DNA from: Flavihumibacter stibioxidans
GTDB taxonomy: Bacteria; Bacteroidota; Bacteroidia; Chitinophagales; Chitinophagaceae
NCBI RefSeq assembly: GCF_014332695.1
Contig: NZ_MBUA01000001.1
Coordinates: forward strand, 1,364,001 to 1,428,000
Reading direction: 5' to 3'
Length of the DNA stretch: 64,000 bases
The notes under the pieces: model-generated
Seen by the model: only the letters and a program-made list of their open reading frames with translations
Database searches by the model: none
What the model was told of the DNA's origin: nothing
Program-made: the position numbers and the translations under genes
In this document: positions 56,259 through 64,000 of the stretch, piece after piece
Layout: every line of letters begins with the position of its first letter
Position numbering within the stretch: position 1 is the first letter of the stretch

Positions 56259-57635
56259 ATGTCGTTACGCCAATTTATTGCAGCCCGGTTCTTGTTAAGA
56301 TCATTCAATATCGTAAAAGACAAAGCTGTATTGCGATGGAAAGAATTTGCCACCCTGTTCGGACTCGAAGACGATCTGTTCTACAATCCAGCTCATAAAC
56401 AACTGGCGCAGCCGGTGAAGGTTATACTAATCGGTGCGGGGCACCGTGGAAATAAATACGCCTCCTATTCCCTTAAATTCCCCGATGAGTTAAAGATCGT
56501 TGCCGTTGCAGATAACAATCCGGAAAGAAGACGCCGGGCCGCCAAAGCCTATGGCATACCCGACAATATGTGTTTCAACGACTGGACGCATGTATTCTTC
56601 AAGGAAAAATTTGCCGATGCCGTCATAATAGCCACTCCCGACCAGTTACATACACAGCCCTGCCTCGCTGCTCTGGATGCCGGTTACGATGTGCTGCTGG
56701 AAAAACCCATAGCACCAACAGAAGCCGAGTGTCGCCAGATACTTAAAAAAGCAACAGAGACAAACCGCATTGTAGGCGTTTGCCATGTGCTCCGTTATTC
56801 GCCCTATTTCAGGGAACTGAAAGCGATCCTGGATGCAGGATTGATTGGCGATATCATCAGCATACACCATATGGAACCCATTGAACACGTGCACATGAGT
56901 CATTCCTATGTACGTGGCAAATGGAGAAACAGTAATTCCGCAGCTCCCATTATACTGGCCAAGTCGAGCCACGATACAGATATCATCCGCTGGCTGGTTG
57001 GCAGCAAAGTGCATGATGTGCATTGCTTTGGAAATCTTCGCTGGTTTACCAACGCCAACGCGCCCGAAGGCAGCACGGAAAGGTGTACCGATGGCTGCCA
57101 GGTGGAAAGCAGTTGTCCTTACTCTGCCCTCCAGATCTACTATCGCGACAGGAAGCGACTCTATGTATTTGACCTGCCGGAAGATAAATCCGACTGGGAC
57201 AAACTGATCCTCGAGCAGTTGAAGACCACCGATTATGGCCGCTGTGTGTACCGTATGGATAATGACCAGCCCGATCACCTCACCGTCAATATTCTATTTG
57301 AGAATGGTGTTACGGCCGCCTTTTCCATGGAAGCACATGTGTCCTACGAAGGCCGCAGGACACGCATAATGGGGTCTAAAGGTGATATCATCGGTGATAT
57401 GGAAACCTTTGTGATGACCGACTTCAAAACACGCAAACAAACATCCTGGTCAATGAAGACCGATGCGCACGGAGGTGGCGACCATCCGCTGGTGCGCGAT
57501 TGGGTACAGGCAGTAGGGCAGCAGGACAAAACGCTGCTGAGCTCCACCATCGAAGCTTCCGTTGAAAGTCATCTTATGTCCTTTGCTGCCGAACGCAGCC
57601 GGCTCAACCGAACCATCGAGGAGATCCATTTTTAA
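56259..57635 (+). CDS. Gfo/Idh/MocA-family oxidoreductase beside mannosidases
   Basis: 458 residues. An N-terminal extension of about 50 residues precedes the Rossmann motif VKVILIGAGHRGNKYASYSL. The EKP motif (VLLEKPIAPTEAECR), VCHVLRYSPYFRELK, and a Cys-containing segment CTDGCQVESSCPYSALQIY are typical of a subgroup of cytoplasmic Gfo/Idh proteins. No Tat signal. It converges with the GH125 gene with a 4-bp overlap; a link to mannose metabolism is suggested by position only. An AAAGGAG lies unusually close to the ATG. Confidence 0.85.
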   Translation: MSLRQFIAARFLLRSFNIVKDKAVLRWKEFATLFGLEDDLFYNPAHKQLAQPVKVILIGAGHRGNKYASYSLKFPDELKIVAVADNNPERRRRAAKAYGIPDNMCFNDWTHVFFKEKFADAVIIATPDQLHTQPCLAALDAGYDVLLEKPIAPTEAECRQILKKATETNRIVGVCHVLRYSPYFRELKAILDAGLIGDIISIHHMEPIEHVHMSHSYVRGKWRNSNSAAPIILAKSSHDTDIIRWLVGSKVHDVHCFGNLRWFTNANAPEGSTERCTDGCQVESSCPYSALQIYYRDRKRLYVFDLPEDKSDWDKLILEQLKTTDYGRCVYRMDNDQPDHLTVNILFENGVTAAFSMEAHVSYEGRRTRIMGSKGDIIGDMETFVMTDFKTRKQTSWSMKTDAHGGGDHPLVRDWVQAVGQQDKTLLSSTIEASVESHLMSFAAERSRLNRTIEEIHF

Positions 57636-59065
57636 AGCGTCGCAGCCAAAAGCTGCGGATACCTCTGGTGCGTGTGCAGCACGAATTCCCCGAACAAGGT
57701 ATTGGCCCAGGCAAACCACTTGCGGGTGAATTTTGACGGATCATCCTTGTGAAATGCTTCGTGCATGAACCCTGTGCCTGCATGAGTCGCCTTCAGCATC
57801 CGCAGGCATTTTTTTACTTCTGCCGGATTGCCGGATGTGAGCCCACGCATGGTAATGCCCAGTGGCCAGACAGTATTCATTCCACCATGCGGTCCGCCGA
57901 TACCTTCAGCCGCTTTCCCTACAAAAAAGAACGGGTTATCTGCAGACAGGATATAGCGACGTGTATTCGCATATACTGGATCGTTAGCCTTCACCGCATT
58001 GAGGTAAGGAAGGGATAAAAGGCTGGGCACGTTGGCATCATCCATCAGGTGGTAACTTCCGAAACCGTTCACTTCAAATGCATATACCCTTCCATATTTG
58101 GGATGTATGGTGATGGCATGCTGGCGCAGCGCCTTTTCAACCTCGTCCGCCAGCGCCCGGCATTCGCTTATCAGTTTGCTGCCGGAATGAATGGCCCCAA
58201 GGATCTCAGCTGCCTGACGCAGGCTGACAACCGCGAAGAAATTGGATGGAACCAGAAACTGGAACAGGGTGGAATCGTCACTCGGCCGGAAAGTCGAACA
58301 GATAAGCCCCACAGGATTTACCGGGTATCCATAACCGCTGAGAGGCACACCATCTGTAGCCCAGGATGTGGTCCGCTGGAACGTGTAAGGACCATCCCCC
58401 TGTTTACGCTGCTGTTCTTTAAATGTCTGAACTGTCAATTCAATGCTGCGGATCCATTCGGCATCAAAGACGGAAACATCCCCGGTTATCTTCCAGTAAT
58501 TATAAGCCAGTCTTACAGGATAACAAAGACTGTCGATCTCCCATTTACGTTCATGGATACCGGGTTTCATTTTGGTGATGTCGCTCTTCCATTCACTCTC
58601 CTTGTTTTCATCCTTGTAAAAAGCGTTGGCATAGGGATCGAGCAGGATACAATGCTTCTGGCGGTTGATCACCCCGGCTATCAATGCTTGCAGTTTTTTA
58701 TCCTCCTTAACCAGCGGAAGATAGGGCCATACCTGGGCTGTACTATCGCGAAGCCACATGGCATCAATATCTCCTGTGATCACATAAGTATCGGGCTTGC
58801 CATTGATCATTTCAAACTCTACCGTGGTGTCCAGTGTATTAGGGAAACAATTCCCGAATAGCCATGCCAGTTCAGGATCGGCGATCTGCTTCCGGATACG
58901 GACGATGGTGGCTTCCACCGCATCACTCGAAAATTTTCTTTCGGCCAGGGGTGGGCGCTTACTTTCAAACTGGTTGCTGCCGGCAGCAAAAAGCCCTGAT
59001 GGCTGCAGGAAAACTCCGGCTGATAAAACGCCTGTATTTTTGATGAAAGATCTGCGTGTTGCCAT
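57632..59065 (-). CDS. GH125 exo-alpha-1,6-mannosidase
   Basis: 477 residues with a twin-arginine signal (ATRRSFIKNTGVLSAGVFL). GH125 signatures: GDIDAMWLRDSTAQVWPYLPLV, WEIDSLCYPVRLAYNYW, GYPVNPVGLICSTFRPSDD and GIGGPHGGMNTVWPLGITMRGLTS, near the catalytic acid and base. Metal-independent removal of alpha-1,6-mannose. It starts 2 bp after the GH92 gene and forms an operon with it; together they can strip mannose from N-glycans or yeast mannan. Confidence 0.93.
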   Translation of the reverse strand: MATRRSFIKNTGVLSAGVFLQPSGLFAAGSNQFESKRPPLAERKFSSDAVEATIVRIRKQIADPELAWLFGNCFPNTLDTTVEFEMINGKPDTYVITGDIDAMWLRDSTAQVWPYLPLVKEDKKLQALIAGVINRQKHCILLDPYANAFYKDENKESEWKSDITKMKPGIHERKWEIDSLCYPVRLAYNYWKITGDVSVFDAEWIRSIELTVQTFKEQQRKQGDGPYTFQRTTSWATDGVPLSGYGYPVNPVGLICSTFRPSDDSTLFQFLVPSNFFAVVSLRQAAEILGAIHSGSKLISECRALADEVEKALRQHAITIHPKYGRVYAFEVNGFGSYHLMDDANVPSLLSLPYLNAVKANDPVYANTRRYILSADNPFFFVGKAAEGIGGPHGGMNTVWPLGITMRGLTSGNPAEVKKCLRMLKATHAGTGFMHEAFHKDDPSKFTRKWFAWANTLFGEFVLHTHQRYPQLLAATL

Positions 59066-59067
59066 GA

Positions 59068-61353
59068 TTATTTTTTGTTGGAATAGGAATAAGGATAGGC
59101 CGAGGGATGGGTTCCCCTTTTTTTATCGGGTGTGCCAGTCATATTAAACAATAGCTGCCCACCTTTCAGAATTTCTGAATGCCTGACATAATTTTTGGAA
59201 TGAACCTGGCCGTTCCATTTCAGTTCACTTACATATTTATTGGAGGAAGAATTGGCCGGGGCCCGGATTTCAAGCTGTTTCCCATTCTCCAGCTGAACCG
59301 TCATTTTCTTAAAGAGCGGTGCGCCCAGTACGTACTCGTCGGTGCCCGGACAAACAGGGTAAAAACCCATCGCGGAGAAAACATACCAGGCCGATGTCTG
59401 CCCGTTGTCTTCATCACCGCAATACCCGTCGGGTGTGGGTTTGTACATGCGATTGATCACTTCCCTGGTCCAGTATTGCGTTTTCCATGGCTGCCCTGCA
59501 TAATTGTACAGGTAGATCATATGCTGAATGGGTTGGTTGCCATGCGCGTATTGCCCCATGTTCATGATTTGCATCTCCCTGATCTCATGGATCGGAAAAC
59601 CATAGTAGCTGTCATCAAAAGCAGGTGGCATCACAAACACGGAATCAAGCATCTGCACAAATGTTTTCCTGCCACCCATCAGGTTGATCAATCCCTGCAC
59701 ATCATGGAATACACTCCAGCTATAATGCCAGCTATTGCCTTCCGTGAAGGCATCGCCCCATTTCAAAGGATTGAAGGGCGACTGGAAACTGCCATCAGCC
59801 TTCTTCCCCCGCATCAATTTTGTTTCAGGGTCGAAAAGATTGCGGTAGTTCAGCATGCGTTTTTCAAAGAGCGCAATCTCCTCTTTAGGGCGGTTCAGGG
59901 CTTTGGCCAGTTGCCAGATGGTAAAATCATCATAGGCATACTCCAGTGTACGTGCGGCATTTTCATTGATCTTAACATCATAGGGAACATAGCCCAGTTC
60001 ATTATAATATTTCACGCCCCGGCGACCTACGGCGTCCATGGGTCCTTCATTATTGGCGCCATGAAGAAGTGCCTCGTAAAGAATATTGATATCATAACCC
60101 CTCAGTCCTTTCAGGTAAGCATCGGCCACCACAGAGGCGGAATTGTTACCCACCATCACATTGCGGAAGCCGGGGCTCGACCATTCGGGCAGGAAGCCAC
60201 CCTCCTTGTAATCGTTTATCAGCGCTTCCTGCATTTCCTTGTTGATGGAAGGATAAAGCAGGTTCAGCATGGGATAAAGCGCACGGAAAGTATCCCAGAA
60301 ACCTGTTCCGGCATACATATAACCGGGAAGTACCTGGCCGTTATAAGGACTATAATGCACCACTTTTCCTGCCGCATCCAGCTCATAGTGCTTTTGCGGA
60401 AAACATACGGTACGATAGAGGCAGGAATAGAATGTACGCAACTGTTCATCGGTACCGCCTTCGGCCTTTAACCGACCCAGCACCTCATTCCACGCGACTC
60501 CGGAAGCCTTCATCGTCTGATCAAAACCGTTAGCGCCGATCTCACGGTCAAGATTAAGCTGGGCCTGTTCTGCGCTGATAAAAGAGGAGGCAATTTTTAC
60601 CTGTACTTTTTCACCCTTTCCGGTTTTAAATCCTACCACCGCGCCTGCATGACCGGCCTGCATTTCGAGCTGGTTTTTCACCAGCACGGAATCATGCCAT
60701 GTATGTGCAATTGAAAATGATTTATCAAAAACAAGTACAAAATAATTTTTGAAATTGGCTGGTACGCCGCCGCTGTGGCGGGTTGTATAACCAATGATCT
60801 TATTCTCCGAAGGGATGATTTTCACATAGGATCCTTTATCAAAAGCATCAATCACCACAAATGAACTATCCTGTTGGGGAAAGGTGAACCTGAATTGCGC
60901 GGCCCTTTCGGTTGCGGTGATCTCGGTGGTCACATCAAAATCAGCCAGGTAAACACTGTAATAATGAGGCTTTACGGTTTCAGCCTTGTGCGAAAACCAG
61001 CTGGCTCTTTTGTCCTGGTCAAATACCAGCTTACCGGTTACGGGCATAATGGAAAACTGGCCATAGTCATTCATCCATGGCGATGGCTGGTGGGTTTGCT
61101 TGAAACCACGGATCCTGTCAGCGGTATAGGTATAGGCCCAGCCATCGCCCATTTTGCCCGTCTGGGGAGTCCAGAAATTCATTCCCCAGGGGCGGGCTAT
61201 AGCCGGATAGGTATTACCGTTAGATAAACTGTAAAGCGACTGTGTACCCATCAGTGGATTGACATAATCGATCGGGTTAATGGAAGCCTGCGCCCACACA
61301 TAAGGGGTGATGGCACACAGCAGCGAAAACAATAAAACTTTCAATCGGATCAT
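59068..61353 (-). CDS. GH92 alpha-mannosidase
   Basis: 761 residues from ATG 61353; the frame is open to 61611, but the codons before 61353 give no signal. Signal MIRLKVLLFSLLCAITPYVWAQ. The family features are present: VNPLMGTQSLYSLSNGNTYPAIARPWGMNFWTP, GFKQTHQPSPWMNDYGQFSIMP, GTGFWDTFRALYPMLNL, PEWSSPG, YCGDEDNGQTSAWYVFSAMGFYPVCPG with catalytic acids and the Ca site. GH92 enzymes are Ca-dependent exo-alpha-mannosidases, mostly 1,2-specific. First gene of the pair with GH125. No SusC/SusD genes are nearby. Confidence 0.95.
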   Translation of the reverse strand: MIRLKVLLFSLLCAITPYVWAQASINPIDYVNPLMGTQSLYSLSNGNTYPAIARPWGMNFWTPQTGKMGDGWAYTYTADRIRGFKQTHQPSPWMNDYGQFSIMPVTGKLVFDQDKRASWFSHKAETVKPHYYSVYLADFDVTTEITATERAAQFRFTFPQQDSSFVVIDAFDKGSYVKIIPSENKIIGYTTRHSGGVPANFKNYFVLVFDKSFSIAHTWHDSVLVKNQLEMQAGHAGAVVGFKTGKGEKVQVKIASSFISAEQAQLNLDREIGANGFDQTMKASGVAWNEVLGRLKAEGGTDEQLRTFYSCLYRTVCFPQKHYELDAAGKVVHYSPYNGQVLPGYMYAGTGFWDTFRALYPMLNLLYPSINKEMQEALINDYKEGGFLPEWSSPGFRNVMVGNNSASVVADAYLKGLRGYDINILYEALLHGANNEGPMDAVGRRGVKYYNELGYVPYDVKINENAARTLEYAYDDFTIWQLAKALNRPKEEIALFEKRMLNYRNLFDPETKLMRGKKADGSFQSPFNPLKWGDAFTEGNSWHYSWSVFHDVQGLINLMGGRKTFVQMLDSVFVMPPAFDDSYYGFPIHEIREMQIMNMGQYAHGNQPIQHMIYLYNYAGQPWKTQYWTREVINRMYKPTPDGYCGDEDNGQTSAWYVFSAMGFYPVCPGTDEYVLGAPLFKKMTVQLENGKQLEIRAPANSSSNKYVSELKWNGQVHSKNYVRHSEILKGGQLLFNMTGTPDKKRGTHPSAYPYSYSNKK

Positions 61354-61408
61354 AGTATTTAATTGCGGGGCGTAAAAATAGACAAATACAGGCAATGCGG
61401 CGGGCTGG

Positions 61409-61984
61409 TCAGGGTTGGATGTCCAGCTCATATTTTTCCAGCAATCCGGGTAGCCCTGCCTGTGAGAACCTGGCTTTTTTGATTTTATTATTCGTCGGGT
61501 CGATAGAGAAATTAACCGCGGAGCGGAAATCAGTTTTGAACAGCACGGTATTGTCAAATTTGGTGCCGGGCAATTCGCAGTTCTCAAAAGATGCTTCCGT
61601 AAGGTCGGCACCTGAAAAATCCACTTCCAGTAATTTGCAGTTCCTGAACTTTTGCTTTTTTAATACACGTCCTATAAAGGAGGTGTAGCTGATCTGGCAA
61701 TTTTCAAATTGGACTTCAAACAGGAATTCATTGCAGTCTTCGAAGAATACACCCTGTATCTTGCAGTTGCGGAATATTACCCCGTTAAATGTTGTTCTGG
61801 TCAGTTTGGTATTACCAAGGTGGCAACCCTCAAAAACGCAATCAGAAAATTCCGCGCCGGCCAGGCTGGTGTCTGAAAAAATGCAATGACGGAAACTGCA
61901 GGATTCATATTCACCCGCTTCAAAGGGATTGCCAGAAAAATCAACCCTTTCAAAGATTTTATCTTCAAAATAAATATCAGGCAT
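61409..61984 (-). CDS. Pentapeptide-repeat protein
   Basis: 191 residues, no signal. It is built almost entirely from A(D/N)LxxxxF-type repeats in tandem: FEAGEYESCSFRHCIFSDTSLAGAEFSDCVFEGCHLGNTKL, VDFSGADLTEASFENCELPGTKFDN. These form a right-handed quadrilateral beta-helix like Qnr/MfpA, which mimic DNA and protect gyrase. Whether this one does so cannot be told. Single gene; homologues are common in Bacteroidota. Confidence 0.9.
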   Translation of the reverse strand: MPDIYFEDKIFERVDFSGNPFEAGEYESCSFRHCIFSDTSLAGAEFSDCVFEGCHLGNTKLTRTTFNGVIFRNCKIQGVFFEDCNEFLFEVQFENCQISYTSFIGRVLKKQKFRNCKLLEVDFSGADLTEASFENCELPGTKFDNTVLFKTDFRSAVNFSIDPTNNKIKKARFSQAGLPGLLEKYELDIQP

Positions 61985-62093
61985 AAGATTCTGATTTAAA
62001 ACAGGAAAGGCATACTAGTTTCATCAAAAATACAGGCAAATAATGATGTGCCGGATGGCTTAATTTTTTAGTTTTATATCAAATTGGAATATT

Positions 62094-62936
62094 ATGCGTT
62101 GGACAGGAAGGCGCGAAAGCGGAAATGTAGAAGACCGTCGTAGTATGGGTGGACCCATTGCCATCGGAGGTGGCATTATTGGTGTGGTGGTTTTGCTGAT
62201 CAACCTTTTTTTAGGTGGTGATGTGGACGTATCACAGCTTCAGTCCCCTACCGGCAGCGGCGCCCCGATGACACAGGAGCAAAAAGCAAGGGAAGACCAG
62301 CTTGCTGGTTTTGTAAAAGTGGTGCTTGCTGAAACCGAAGATGTCTGGAACAAGGTTTTTGCAGAGAGCGGCGCACAATATGAAGAGCCTACGCTGGTGC
62401 TGTTCACCGGGGCAGTTCAGTCTGCCTGCGGATCAGCCAGCGCCGCCAGCGGTCCTTTCTACTGCCCTGGGGATCATAAATTATACATTGACCTGTCTTT
62501 CTACGATGAGTTGTCACAGCGTTTTGGCGCTCCCGGGGATTTTGCCATGGCTTATGTAGTGGCACATGAAGTTGGGCATCATATCCAGACCCTGCTGGGC
62601 ACTACCGGGAAACTGGCCCAACTGAGGCAGCGTATCAGCCAGGAAGAATACAACCGTTACTCAGTTATGCTTGAACTGCAGGCAGATTTCCTCGCCGGCG
62701 TATGGGCCAATCATACCGCCAACAAGAACCTGCTCGACCCGGATGATATAGAAGAAGCAATGAATGCAGCCAATGCTATCGGGGACGATCGTCTTCAAAA
62801 ACAGGCCCAGGGATATACTGTTCCGGAATCCTTTACCCATGGCACTTCCGAACAAAGGATGTATTGGTTCAGGAAAGGTTATGAAACAGGTGATATACGT
62901 CAGGGTGATACCTTTAACGACCCGAGATTACGCTGA
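62094..62936 (+). CDS. YpfJ-type neutral zinc metallopeptidase
   Basis: 280 residues. N-terminal RRESGNVEDRR, then a membrane helix (IAIGGGIIGVVVLLINLFLGG), a long helical domain, the sequence CGSASAASGPFYCPGDHKLYIDLSFYDEL and the zinc motif HEVGHHIQTLLG with ELQADFLAGVWANH as the third-ligand segment. The family (PF04228) is widespread; its substrate is unknown. Single gene, convergent with the transporter without a gap. Confidence 0.93.
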   Translation: MRWTGRRESGNVEDRRSMGGPIAIGGGIIGVVVLLINLFLGGDVDVSQLQSPTGSGAPMTQEQKAREDQLAGFVKVVLAETEDVWNKVFAESGAQYEEPTLVLFTGAVQSACGSASAASGPFYCPGDHKLYIDLSFYDELSQRFGAPGDFAMAYVVAHEVGHHIQTLLGTTGKLAQLRQRISQEEYNRYSVMLELQADFLAGVWANHTANKNLLDPDDIEEAMNAANAIGDDRLQKQAQGYTVPESFTHGTSEQRMYWFRKGYETGDIRQGDTFNDPRLR

Positions 62937-63818
62937 TCATTTCATGAGAATGATGATAACTGATCCGGATATCATGATCACTGCACCAAGCAGTTTTTTC
63001 CTGATATCCTTCTCCCTGAAAATTTTGTAACCGAGCAGGATACTAACGATGGTGGATAACTGAAAAAGAGACAATGCATATCCTACCGGTATATTATCCA
63101 GAACATAGTTGGTGGTGAGTTGCATGGTGCCGATACATAGTATGAGCAACAGATACCTGGATAAATGGCGGGGTTTAATACTGGATAGCTCCTTCACGAT
63201 TCGCAGCCTGTAGGCGATCATCAATACAAAGGCGAAGAGAGTGCCGAACCAGCACCACATAACAAATGCGATCTCAGGGTTCGAATGCCGGATGATTTTC
63301 TTGATGATTACTGCTTCAATAGCGGTAAGAACCATGGCCCAGATCCGGTATTGAATTTCCTTCCTTTTCAGCAAGGCCCAGCTGAATTTCTCCTCCAGGG
63401 TATCCAGCACAAAATAGCTTCCGCTGATGATCATTGCTATACCAAGTATGCCCCATAAAGAAGGTATTTCACCGAGTAAGAAAACCGCAACGACCAAACC
63501 TACAACCGATTTATATGCATTGATGGGCCCCAGTACCGAGAGGTCCCCGGTTTGCAGTGCCTTCACCAGGAATGCGTTCCCAAGGGCACCTGCAATTCCG
63601 CCGGCTATGGAAAACCACCAAAACCCGACCGGCAGCTGGGACCATTCTATTGCAGGCAGAAAAAACAAACAGGCAAGGCCAAGAAAAAAATAAGTCAGAA
63701 AATTGACCAGGAGCGGATGGTTCCTGCTTTCTGTCAGTTGTTTCTGGAATACATTACCCAATGGGTTGGACACAATTCTTAGAACAACTGCAATGCTGAT
63801 TAATAAAGTCGATGCCAC
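62937..63818 (-). CDS. EamA/DMT-family transporter
   Basis: 293 residues from a GTG at 63818 (a TAATTTTA box lies 4 nt upstream). Ten hydrophobic segments in two EamA halves: FLTYFFLGLACLFFLPAI ... LVVAVFLLGEIPSLWGILGIAMIISGSYFV, and LLILCIGTMQLTTNYVL ... LFQLSTIVSILLGYKIFREKDIRKKLLGAVIMISGSVIIIL. A drug/metabolite transporter; substrate unknown. The stop abuts the stop of the metallopeptidase gene. Confidence 0.88.
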   Translation of the reverse strand: MASTLLISIAVVLRIVSNPLGNVFQKQLTESRNHPLLVNFLTYFFLGLACLFFLPAIEWSQLPVGFWWFSIAGGIAGALGNAFLVKALQTGDLSVLGPINAYKSVVGLVVAVFLLGEIPSLWGILGIAMIISGSYFVLDTLEEKFSWALLKRKEIQYRIWAMVLTAIEAVIIKKIIRHSNPEIAFVMWCWFGTLFAFVLMIAYRLRIVKELSSIKPRHLSRYLLLILCIGTMQLTTNYVLDNIPVGYALSLFQLSTIVSILLGYKIFREKDIRKKLLGAVIMISGSVIIILMK

Positions 63819-63843
63819 GGGCTAAAATTAGGCCGAAACATCG

Positions 63844-64000
63844 TCATTTGCCCAAAGCAATGAACACCTTAAAGATTTTTGTACTTGCTTTGCTCAGGTT
63901 ATTACCCTGGCTGAAAAAAACATTTGGCGCGGTACTTTCAATGCCACCGATGATATAGCCGGCAAGCAGTTCCTTCCGGCCGATGCTTTCCGCTTTCAGC
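63844..64000 (-). CDS. C-terminal part of a gene cut by the window edge
   Basis: 51 codons in frame up to the stop at 63844, reading LKAESIGRKELLAGYIIGG, then IESTAPNVFFSQGNNLSKAS and TKIFKVFIALGK. No stop within. The start lies beyond the window. It is on the same strand as the transporter and just upstream of it (25-bp gap). Not recognised; the end has the look of a soluble beta protein. Confidence 0.6.
   Translation of the reverse strand, partial: LKAESIGRKELLAGYIIGGIESTAPNVFFSQGNNLSKASTKIFKVFIALGK

Noticed and set aside
59179-60471. 430-codon open frame antisense to the GH92 gene
   Set aside because: It is the shadow of a high-codon-bias gene; it has no signal, domain or start context, and the GH92 frame has clear catalytic motifs.
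63844-64000. Frameshift near the A-run at about 63914-63920 in the right-edge gene
   Set aside because: Careful counting gives seven A, and with seven the frame stays open without a shift.
1-64000. Transposases, integrases, phage genes, tRNA or rRNA genes
   Set aside because: None were recognised on either strand. Small elements without coding capacity are present only as the palindromes listed.

Overview
The window is chromosomal DNA of a member of the Bacteroidota, most likely a Chitinophagaceae-like organism (inference). The signs are a short primary sigma factor without region 1.1, TAnnTTTG-type -7 promoter boxes, a CcoN-CcoO fusion, a type IX secretion-like C-terminal domain, Bacteroidota-type TonB, GH92/GH125 mannosidases and lipoproteins with short signal peptides. 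No phage, insertion sequence, tRNA, rRNA or CRISPR array was recognised. Gene density is high and most of the window is ordinary core genome.

0-6 kb: a TonB, small membrane protein and PstS-like lipoprotein operon (minus strand), a low-molecular-weight phosphatase, hisS, and an ada-alkB alkylation-repair pair. 6-19 kb: two small exported proteins, rlmN, a Spy-like protein, two pseudouridine synthases, a DUF1080 plus Gfo/Idh pair (3-keto-sugar type), a lipoprotein with four 20-residue repeats, an amidohydrolase, a 1-Cys peroxiredoxin, DNA polymerase IV, a Crp-like regulator and a DinB-fold protein. 19-29 kb: rimM, rpsP, ffh and the primary sigma factor on the minus strand, then a START-like protein, an LptF/G permease, a Tat-lipoprotein superoxide dismutase with a CDF transporter, an M20 peptidase and an Hsp15-like S4 protein.

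29-42 kb is a microaerobic respiration block: a small heat-shock-like protein, a response regulator fused to a Crp/Fnr module, and ccoI-ccoS-ccoNO-ccoQ-ccoP-ccoG-ccoH-TauE/SafE for a cbb3 oxidase. It is followed by a membrane PAS histidine kinase that may be the partner of the response regulator. 42-55 kb is the least familiar part. A tightly packed, partly overlapping eight-gene operon encodes an HlyD-type lipoprotein adaptor, FtsX-type permease, ATPase, DUF2490 protein, P-loop protein, an ABC exporter with a decayed nucleotide-binding domain, an ECF sigma factor and a membrane-anchored TPR protein. It converges with, and overlaps by 101 bp, a 928-residue exported TPR-CHAT protease that follows an Asp-rich lipoprotein. 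55-64 kb: trmD, a GNAT acetyltransferase, a Gfo/Idh oxidoreductase, GH125 and GH92 alpha-mannosidases, a pentapeptide-repeat protein, a YpfJ-type metallopeptidase, a DMT transporter and a partial gene.

Two sequence-level themes run through the window. First, nested palindromes (a palindrome built from small palindromic units) sit at gene ends. Three copies of one family differ only at a dinucleotide that changes in a base-paired way, and in three genes the element itself supplies the last codons Gly-Val-stop. Second, many genes have a TAnnTTTG box only 3-5 nt before the start codon, which suggests leaderless or nearly leaderless transcripts. The best candidate for an undescribed system is the 43.7-55 kb ABC/sigma/CHAT locus.
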